Below, piece after piece: positions 55,417 to 64,000 of a stretch of 64,000 bases of DNA. Under the pieces are notes generated by a model. That model saw only the letters and a list, made by a program, of their open reading frames with translations, was not told the DNA's origin and made no database searches. This DNA is from Enoplosus armatus (lineage: Eukaryota > Chordata > Actinopteri > Centrarchiformes > Enoplosidae): positions 2,480,001 to 2,544,000 of the forward strand of contig NC_092203.1 of the NCBI RefSeq assembly GCF_043641665.1, in the 5' to 3' direction. Numbering within the stretch: the first letter of the stretch is position 1; each line of letters opens with the position of its first letter. A program made the translations under genes and the position numbers.

Positions 55417-58400
55417 ATGGAGGATTTAAGTGACCCGTGCCACAGCCAGAACCACATCAACGGCAGCAAGAGCCCGCTGATCAGTGCCATCATGTTCGCC
55501 GCAGGCATCTTTGGCAACGTGGCCGCCCTGGTGATCCTGGAAATCCGGCGACGTAGAGACATGAGGACAGGAGACGTGCGGCGGCGTTCATTGTTTCACG
55601 TCCTCATCACGTCCCTGGTGGTCACGGACCTGGCAGGGACCTGCCTCATCAGTCCACTGGTGCAGCTGTCGTATTCACACAACACTACCTTGGTGGGGAT
55701 GTCACCTGGAACTCACAGCGTGTGTGCGTACTTTGGTGTCAGCATGACCTTCTTCAGCCTGGCCACCATGTCGCTTCTCTTCACTATGGCACTAGAGAGA
55801 TGCTTTGCCATTGGGTACCCTTATGTGTACAGCCGGCATGTCACCAAGAAATGCGCCTATATCACAATCCCGCTGGTGTTTTTGTTATGCACGTTATTCT
55901 GTCTACTCCCTTTTGTGGGGTTTGGTAAGTATGTACAATACTGCCCCGGCACATGGTGCTTCATTGACATGAACCCGGAGAACCCGGAGGACCGGGCCTA
56001 CGCCAACCTGTACGCCTCTGTTATGCTGGTGCTGGTGCTGGCTATTGTGGTGTGCAACGGTTTTGTGGTGTACCAGCTGTTCAGGATGTACCAGCGTCGG
56101 AGGAGGAACGGCGGCTCAGTAATGGCGACCACGAGATCCAACAGCGAACGCAGGGCCATGTCCATGGCCGAGGAGGTGGAGCATCTCATCCTGCTGGTCT
56201 TCATGACCATCATCTTCATCATCTGCACACTGCCCCTGGTGGTAAGATGACAGCAGATAACACACATGCATGCTTTGCCAATTCTATAAACACACATGTC
56301 CAGTTTTTAGGCGAATACAGGTTGACAGCAGCAGTTGACCTTGTTGCATTACTTGTGATTCGAATTCACTCTATAAGGGCTATTGAATGCAACTGACTAT
56401 GTCAGGGTTAGCTCAATGGGCCAGTTGGTCAATAGAGTCTAGGCAGACATTGATTAAGTTCCATGATGCTGTGAGTGAGCAGGTCACGTGGGACTGGTGT
56501 TTTATATAGATGCACAGGGTTCACCGCATTCCTTCGTCTGCTGTTAGCCCCCCAACTGACCATCGCTGCCACCAAAAAATATATCTGTGTTCATTTTCAG
56601 CATAAAAGAGCGAGTTGGAATTTGGTTTAAAAAAGGAAAATAATACAAAAATGACTATGACTATGGGCGCTTTCGTCCATATAAAATAGCATCATGCTTA
56701 ATTAATAACAGTTCTACAAATAACCAATCACAGCACAATACTGACATAACATTAATAAATTACTTGGATTCACACGTTGGGAAAGAGCCAAATAAATTGG
56801 GTTCATCTTGTTTTAAATTGAAACTCTTGTATTATTTATCTTGAAATTTGGCCCATTTCTTGCACCCACTAGGTTCTTCTTAGAGAGCGATTAAAGCATA
56901 ATCAATTTTAAGAACAAATGCATATAAATAATAATAAAGATAAAGAATATGCATGTTTTTGTGTGGACAATATTGACAGGAACGTTTCCTTTTATATACA
57001 TTTCCTGTAAGACTTTGAACTGAACGCCAACCAGCCATAAAAATATGTCAAACTGTCACCTAGAGCAGATACAATTAGTTATATAGGTCATGCATTCTGA
57101 TATATACCTGTGTGTAACTGTTAAACTGTTTAGCATGTTGTTGTTTTTTGTGGACATGCAGCTATTCATAAATAATACAATAGACTATGGGCTGTTCTGA
57201 TGCCAAGCCACAGACAGGAAACACTATCATTCACAGCAAGCCTGAGTCAGCTGCTTATTTCAGTGCCACAGGTATAAATACTACATGTTGAAATATAGAT
57301 ATCATGTGAGTGTCGTGGTAGATCATCTGACTTTAAGTTATTTAAAAATGCATTCATTTAGATTAGATTAGCTTTTTTCCCCCGTTCTCTGGGTATAAAG
57401 GAAAATATAAATCACCATTTTACAATTGCAACTGTCAAAAACTGGATAAGGTGCTGTTTCAATGGGTGACAACAATATATGCTTATTCAGGTGTCCAACG
57501 GTAATGTCTGCAAATTGCTTGTTTTGCCCGACCAACAGTCCAAAACCCCAAAACAGTAAAGCAACAAATCCTCACATTTGAGAAGCTGCAACCAGAAAGT
57601 GTTTTGCATTTTTGTTTGAAAAATACCAAATACCACTACCAAAATGGTTGCAGATTAATTACTAATCACTACGATAAATCTATTAATCATTTCAGCTGTA
57701 AAGTCAATATTTATTTATCTATGGTGAAAGATCTGAGTACACACAGGCCTTTAGCTTCTGGTGGTGATCAGACTTGCTGTTGGTTACCATACACTGACCA
57801 TAGGCCAATCAAATAAAAGATAAACATCATTATTAATTAACTGACACAAGGCTTTGGTGTTGTAATTTCAGTGAACTTTGACATATTTCTATGTATATAT
57901 ATTTTGATTGTCCAGTGAAAACCAGTTTCGTAAGATGAAGGTTGATTTTGGAGACCATGGAGGAGGGACCCAATTCAACCCGTCCAGTGATTAGCCAGTA
58001 TGCTTTCGCAGTAAGAGCAAGCTGTTTGTAGCCACCGCTGTTCTGAAAGTGTTCAAATGGAAAATCAATAACTTTCCCAGCAGTATACGCGCCAAAGTGC
58101 CTTCTGGTGCGCTGCTGCACCTCAGCTGTGGCTTGAAATGCAGAGTCATAACCTTTATCTCGGCAATGATCGCCAAATTCTGCATCACACTTGATGTAAT
58201 AATAGCATCCACAGCATCACAAACACAGACCACATGAAGACTGAACCACTTTTATGAGCTCTGTGTTCTCACTATACAGAGCCTTCTAGACAGTCTCAGT
58301 ATGCCAGGGTCAATTGTACTTAAGGACGTATTAACTCAATAATCAAGACAGAAAACGTTTATTTCCACTACCTCCTACTGTGGTGAGGAAAATCAATTTG

Positions 58401-59986
58401 CCAGACAACTGCTGCCTAAACGGATAAGTGGGCAACGTCCAACATATCCAGGGTGTTTACAGGAAACAGGGAGCAGTATATAGTAAACCTATCATTTGAA
58501 AAGCATCACATTATCTGTGTCTTATTTAAATGTACCTCTGTACACTGTGTACCAGGTGTAACTACTGTAGGCAGGTCAAGGACACTGGCATCAGCTTCTG
58601 CACTGCCTCATCGGGAGGCTGAATAAATGAATAGATGACTCGTGTACAGTGAGGTTAAACAAGGACGAAGGTAAGAGGAGACTGAAAGAGAGAAATACGA
58701 ATTAGGCTACAGCAGACCCTCTCTCCTCTCCCGTGGTTTCAGCAGGTCTCAAATCAGCATCAGTACATATCTATCTTCGGTGACACTAATAGTCTTCAAG
58801 TCAACATCCAAGTTGTAATTATGACAAGGAAACTCTGATATATCCGGCTTGGCACTTAATAATGTGGATGTGCCTGAAAACCAAACAAATATGGATGACT
58901 CACATCAGCCAAAGCCCTCCCAAATATTGCACGTTTTAAAGGACAGATAGCCAACACTAGGACTTGACGAAAAAGTGTGTCTCCTAGCAACACCAACCCT
59001 CAAATGTCAGTCAACCGCTGCCCACTGCAATATTCAACTTTGGCGACACTGAAAAGGTCTTTGTCTTTCTCCCCACTGATTACAAGTCAGTACATTGGCC
59101 GTTTTATTCATTAGGCTGCGTCTCTGCATCTTCATGTCTGTTGTGTCCAGCTGTTAGGCTGTCTTACCTCGTCTGTATCAGGTATCCAGTGACAGTCACC
59201 GGACCTTTCACCACTGCAGGCAGAAGTCATCATAGCATTAATGTCAGCCACATATGATCAATTCCTCTTATAATGAAAATCACACAGCATGTCATACATA
59301 GTAGTGAATCACTTACTCCTGGCTGTCACATCCGTCACTCCACTCCACTCCTCTCCTCATATTTCCGCAGAATGGCCACATTAACCTATTGGCAGACATT
59401 TCCATTTGTTGCCCTGCAGGGAGATGCAGAAAACCTTTTACCATATTTCATTCAAAGCACACACAAAGTGATTATGCTGAGGGGGATCTGGTCTCCTATT
59501 TTAAAGGAACATCTACCCTCAAGTAAAATCTTCTTTCCCATTCCTTTCTTTATGATCCAGATGAAGACAGAAATGTCGTCTCAACTGATAGCAGCCATCT
59601 TACATTTTCAGTGTTTAGCTGACGGTCTATCCATAATGAGTTCATAGGACTGCAGTGTCCTCTTCTACAGAAGAGTCTGTAAATTGACAAATTTGCTGTG
59701 TTGTGTGTGAGGTGTTGCTTTGAGAAAAGCGTCTCAGTATAGACTTAGATGGCCGCAGAATTTCAAGTCGTAAACCTGTTGCCATTAACAATGTCAACTT
59801 CATACATGCAGTGGTGGAATGGAAAGATTAACAGGCGTAGCAACAGTAGTAAGGTTTTAAAGGTGTTTTTGCCTTGTGGTCCACTAAACAATACTGCAAA
59901 TGCATAATATATTAAGAGCCTTATATAAACACTCACGGGTATCCAGCCAGCAATGTGATTCCACACTCATATATCAGGTCAGGATA

Positions 59987-60022
<36 letters not shown>

Positions 60023-63000
60023 CGGCGAGATGATATTACTTTTTTCTGCCGATATGAAACTGTGGGGTGATGATATGTTTGTGTGCGTGCGATGTCTCTC
60101 CAGTTATCTGTGATTGCATTAAAAATTGAAAAGGCCAGATAGCCTTTTGGCACAGAAACACAGTAAGCGGCACAGTAAGAAAGGAAAATATCAATACAAA
60201 ATATAATTATGGATGTTGAATAGAGCAGTTGTTAGTTCCAAACACATTGATTTAGGGGACATTTTTCTTTTTATGGCGTTAACGAAACTGGATTTCATCC
60301 CATGACACTACAACAACATGGCATGCATTTTTGGTAAAGAAGTGAACAGAACACTCCATACATTAAACTCAATAAACTGTTCAAGTTAAACCTCATAGCT
60401 TCATACACCAACTCTGAAATTAGATATATTGGATAGTTTCTCACATTGAGGACCGAATAAAGAAAAAAAAGCCAGAAGCAGAGATTCAAATATTACCACC
60501 TCTAGTATTTGCTCAGCACACAGATGAGCAATTTCCTATTTTGTTCTTGAAAATGAAACTCAAACAGAGGACAGTGTTTGGTTCTCAGGGCATCAACCCA
60601 TGACAGACGTTTCACATTAACACTTTTATTACGCTTCCTGTTGGGGCTGAGAGAGGAGACGAAAACGGGCTCGCAGTGTGAGTTGGATTTCACGACTGAG
60701 CCTGGATAAACAATAAAACTATCTGCCTCCGCATGCGCACGCATGTACCACTCTGTTTTTGTCCGGCACACATGGCGAAGCCTGTCACTAATCACAGTAA
60801 TGATTTCATGTGGTTTTATTTAAAACAAAAAAAAACGACATTGGGATTTGCATGGAGCTGGAAAAAAACCACACCACACTTCGTTCATCTTTCATTCCAA
60901 AGTTGTTTGATTCCTAAGAGCTTTTACATTTGTGTTTTGTTGTTGTAGTGATATAACCTTTTCCTCATTGAGTTATGTAGTCTCAGAGTCTCAGAGAAAA
61001 GCAAGAGAAAATTGTGGGTGGAAGGCAGCGATGACGATGGAAAGTGAAAGAGAGAAGCAGTGCTGTCAGTGAATAGATTGACTTCACAACCTGTTGTAAG
61101 GTCACTTTTCCCTTCACATTTAAACTCATATTGTTCCTCTCTGACCCCCAGAGAGACCAGCTGCAACAATTTCTAAACCTGTGAACTCGTCATAGCTTCC
61201 ATGGATTGTATTAATGTGCTGGTTCCCAACCTTGTAGGCCATCAGTCCTGGGAGTTTTACTGCTTTTCATTTCAGCCAATTGCGGCAGTGGCTGATGTCG
61301 CTGACATATTCGAACCACAGAGGAGGAACTCATGAGTTAAATCAGCTCCTCCGTCTTGGCCTCAGTGGTGCTAATAAAGACGGCTGGATTCAAAAGCTGT
61401 TTCCATTTTAAAAGGTCAAAGGCTTTATTAATACAGCAATTATCAATCAGAGTTGCCGAAGAACACACGCCACAACAATGTGTGTGTGAAATATAGAGAG
61501 GTGGAATGTTGATCTTCCCTAATTTGATTAGAAGAAGGTTAAAGGTTGTACATTTTTATCATTTCACAAGACAGGACATTCTATTATCCTGGCTTATTAA
61601 GACAAAATCCAGTAACCACATTTGGTCAGAATTGAGGTAAGACCAGAATCTGACTTTCTGACTGATCTGTTATACCATATACAATAAAAAGATGCCATAG
61701 AAATGTATATTTTAGTGAAAACAGCATTCAAAATATGCAGTAATTACAAAACTGAGCTAAAAACCAAACCACAGAAACTGCACTCTGGATAAGAGAGCTA
61801 TGTCAAGTTAAAGCTAGCTGATAAGATAGCCGTAGCTAGCCTTAGCTAAAGATACATTTGCTTACTTTTTTCCCTAGCTGTTATCTCAAATTATAGAATT
61901 TAAGTTCTGACAAACAAACATCTTGATAATTTAGTTACTTATCCGACATAAATGAGTCAGTAGCGAAATCCAGTCGTTATTGGGAAACAGCTAACTAGCT
62001 AAACAGCTACACTAGCCCTACTACAACCCTGATAGCATAGAAATACTGGGCCAGATCCGAATCTGAATCTATTATATGACCCGGCCCGGATTTGGCAGAC
62101 AGATCTGTGCCAGCCTCCAAATGCACTACGGCCCTCCCTGAAGGTAACTAGCAGTAACGGCCATCATGCCTTCTGACGCTAGTGGAATTCATGCAAAAAA
62201 ATCGTTTTTTGAACCCCCAAGACTTCTACTTCACCTGGCTGTAAATTATTAGAGGTCCAAACGTGGAAGCTCCTCTCAATTTCATGTCAAGAGAAAAAAA
62301 AAAAAAAAGATTTGTTTTACATGTCAAATTATGTAAAAAAGTGCTCAACATTTCCATTAATGCATGAATATACTGCGCAGATTCTTTTGATTATGTGTGT
62401 AAACTCACTCAGCTGGATGTCAGCATGGGAATCTCAGTTTGGTCCGGACTCAGCAACATCTGCCTCTCCGAAAACCACAAAATACACATGTTCACATGCT
62501 CAGTGATTCATAGGCAGCCTTGTGTTTGCCTCGGCAGTTGGACTCAAACGCAAACAAAATGATGCTGCGAGTAATTCAAATATCCTCCTTGAATTGGGAC
62601 ATCACTCCAGTCTCTGCAAACATCCTGTGTATGCTGGGATGAGTGACAGTGCTGGTAAGTGATGAGGTCTATCTGTACTTAAGCTATGCTAGCAGCCTGG
62701 CTCTGGGGATGGCAATGTCGGTTGGTCCGGACTGAAATATCTCAACGACTACTGGATGGATTGCCATGAAATTTGGTTGAGCCATTCCTAGTGAGCTGAA
62801 GATGAATACTGCAGACTTTGGTGATCCCCTTACTTTTCACCTAGCACCACCAACAGGTCACACTTATTTCGGTTTATGACTTGCAAAACTAATGACAATG
62901 ACGGGTAACGGTGCAGGACAAAAACAGTTTATAAAGGAAAAGAACAGGTTGTCCTCACACTAAGATTTGCAAGCAAAGTTGCATGTTTCAACCTACGAGG

Positions 63001-63870
63001 TACTTCTCAGGCAAATAAAAACTAAACTAGCTACATCTCCATCAGCCTCAGCTTTCTTTAGTGCTAATTAGCAAATGTTAGCACGCTAAACTAAGATGGT
63101 AAACATGGTAAACACTATACCTGCTAAACATCAGCATGTTAGCATTGTCATTGAAAGCATGTTAGCATGCTGACATTAGCATTAGCCTCACACAATGTCG
63201 ACATAGGGCACGTAGCGAAAGCAGCACATTAGCAGTGTAGCAGTGTGGGGTGGATTACTGTATTGCTGAACTGGCAGGATCAAAAACAAAGAAAGGGTCA
63301 CTGGTTTCAGAGATGTGATATTTAAACAGAGAGTGATTTCATTTTCTATTGCTCATGTCTCATATCAGGCTGTCCCACTGCTCCCATAAACTGGTCCCAG
63401 TCTCCATCTGTTACTGCTGCTATAAAGGGTTTAGTGTGGGACTTAAAGGATGTTAGCTGGGATGTGGCTGTCTGTGTGTGCCTGTCATGCATGGTGTTTG
63501 CAGTTGGCAGCTAATTTAACACGCAATCTCTCTTTTGCATCTCCCCGCCTCTTCTTTCCTCTCTCTGTCCATCTCTCAGATCCGGGTGTACATCAACTCC
63601 TTCAAGACTCGCCAGGAGTCTCACCGTCTGGACCTGATCGCCCTCCGCTTCATCTCCGTTAACTCCATCATCGACCCCTGGGTCTTCATCCTCCTCTCGC
63701 CCAGCGTGCTGCACTTTTTCTGGTCCTCGGTCTGCCGGGCCCCCCTGGGAACCTCCAGAGGTTCCATGTTTAAATCATCGCTGGCCAAAGAGAATTCTCC
63801 AGCTATCCTAGAACTGTCTCGCCCGACGTTGGAGTACACCGAGCACTTTCACTCTGTGGAAACTCTATGA
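55417..63870 (+). CDS. ptger2: Prostaglandin E2 receptor EP2
   Basis: Coding exons 55417-56241 and 63580-63870 total 1116 bases, or 371 residues (human EP2 358). EP2 is a seven-pass receptor that binds PGE2 and couples through Gs to raise cAMP. Diagnostic features: QYCPGTWCF at residues 174-182 in the second extracellular loop, the prostanoid-receptor signature whose Cys pairs with C103; the E-R-C triplet at 127-129 after TM3; [11 protein letters not shown] before TM6; and [15 protein letters not shown] in TM7 with the ligand-contacting Arg. N-glycosylation sites lie at N15 and N89. The ATG at 55417 has a strong context (GCCATGG). The intron falls at the end of TM6, the conserved position in prostanoid receptors. 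EP2 rather than DP1 or EP4 is favoured by [12 protein letters not shown] and the SNSIIDPW-type TM7. Paralogue a/b unresolved. Confidence 0.95.
57930..58235. repeat. Candidate dispersed element in the ptger2 intron
   Basis: Text such as CCAGTGATTAGCCAGTATGC, GAGCAAGCTGTTTGTAGCCA and CTGAAAGTGTTCAAATGG resembles sequences I associate with fish interspersed repeats. It appears once in the window. Open frames across it are short and unlike known proteins. Confidence 0.35.
59990..60020. repeat. (CA)n microsatellite
   Basis: About 15 CA units. Confidence 0.9.
62690..63190 (+). repeat. Dispersed repeat family B (fullest copy)
   Basis: Contains GAAATATCTCAACGACTACT, GGATTGCCATGAAATTTGG, TTACTTTTCACCTAGCACCA and a GTTAGCATGCTGACATTAGC-rich tail. 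Partial copies lie at about 5608-5700, 28650-28740 and 42150-42320. Abundant in percomorph genomes in my experience; class not determinable here. Confidence 0.6.
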
Positions 63871-64000
63871 CCACAACAGTACTTAATTATTTGATATTTA
63901 TATTTATACAACACAGGATGGCATAGTGTGTTGCCCTGGGGGATCACATGAAGCAGAGGGGTTTCGTGGGCCTCTCCCATGTGGTTGGAGTGTCTTATCT

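Larger units (their letters stand above)
56242..63579. other. ptger2 intron in TM6 (7.3 kb)
   Basis: No coding exon seen. Contains a candidate dispersed element (57930-58235), a CA tract (59990-60020), an A-run (62291-62309) and the fullest family B repeat (62690-63190). A small CpG cluster around 60620-60780 carries an NRF1-like GCATGCGCA. Confidence 0.65.

Noticed and set aside
55299..55562. Minus-strand frame opposite the ptger2 first exon
   Set aside because: Shadow of the receptor coding strand.
58049..58237. Frames in the candidate repeat of the ptger2 intron as a transposon protein
   Set aside because: Short, inconsistent between frames and without recognisable transposase or reverse-transcriptase motifs.

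Overview
The window is vertebrate nuclear DNA, almost certainly from a ray-finned fish of the perch-like (percomorph) type. Genes are split by introns with GT/AG borders. Introns and spacers are full of (CA)n, (GA)n and poly-G simple repeats, and of short dispersed repeats whose sequence I associate with percomorph genomes. The species cannot be named. No prokaryotic, viral, CRISPR or tRNA/rRNA gene was seen.

Layout, left to right. 1-3058: no gene recognised; a GC-rich block at about 1190-1620 looks promoter-like. 3311-4475 (minus): a 227-residue connexin split over four coding exons. 7210-9067 (plus): sap18, four exons, 153 residues. 9831-12154 (plus): rtraf (C14orf166/hCLE), eight exons, 241 residues. 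13700-50042 (minus): nid2, a basement-membrane nidogen in 40 coding exons. Joined at the splice sites I read, its exons total 5361 bases, an unbroken frame of 1786 residues. 53634-63870 (plus): ptger2, a prostaglandin E2 EP2-type receptor of 371 residues, with a CRE, a TATA box and a 5' leader followed by two coding exons around a 7.3 kb intron.

The order rtraf-nid2-ptger2 matches the human 14q22.1 neighbourhood, whereas sap18 and connexins lie together at human 13q12.11, so the spacer 9068-9830 is a junction between two syntenic blocks. The genes have unrelated jobs (gap junctions, histone deacetylase/splicing adaptor, tRNA-ligase/RNA-transport factor, extracellular matrix, prostanoid signalling) and form no operon-like unit.

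The standout feature is in nid2. Mammalian NID2 has two thyroglobulin type-1 (TY) modules; this gene has eight. Seven are nearly identical and each is made of one 134-base and one 106-base exon. The array (19578-27010) looks recently and repeatedly duplicated, with half-module mosaicism that suggests gene conversion or unequal crossing-over. Because TY modules in other proteins can inhibit cysteine cathepsins, this may be a lineage-specific protease-resistance or protease-inhibiting extension of the basement membrane; that function is inference. Other points of note are an 11-base terminal coding exon, a 396-bp tandem intronic duplication, splice donors abutting (TG/CA)n tracts, and CTCF-like motifs, one of them inside a connexin exon.
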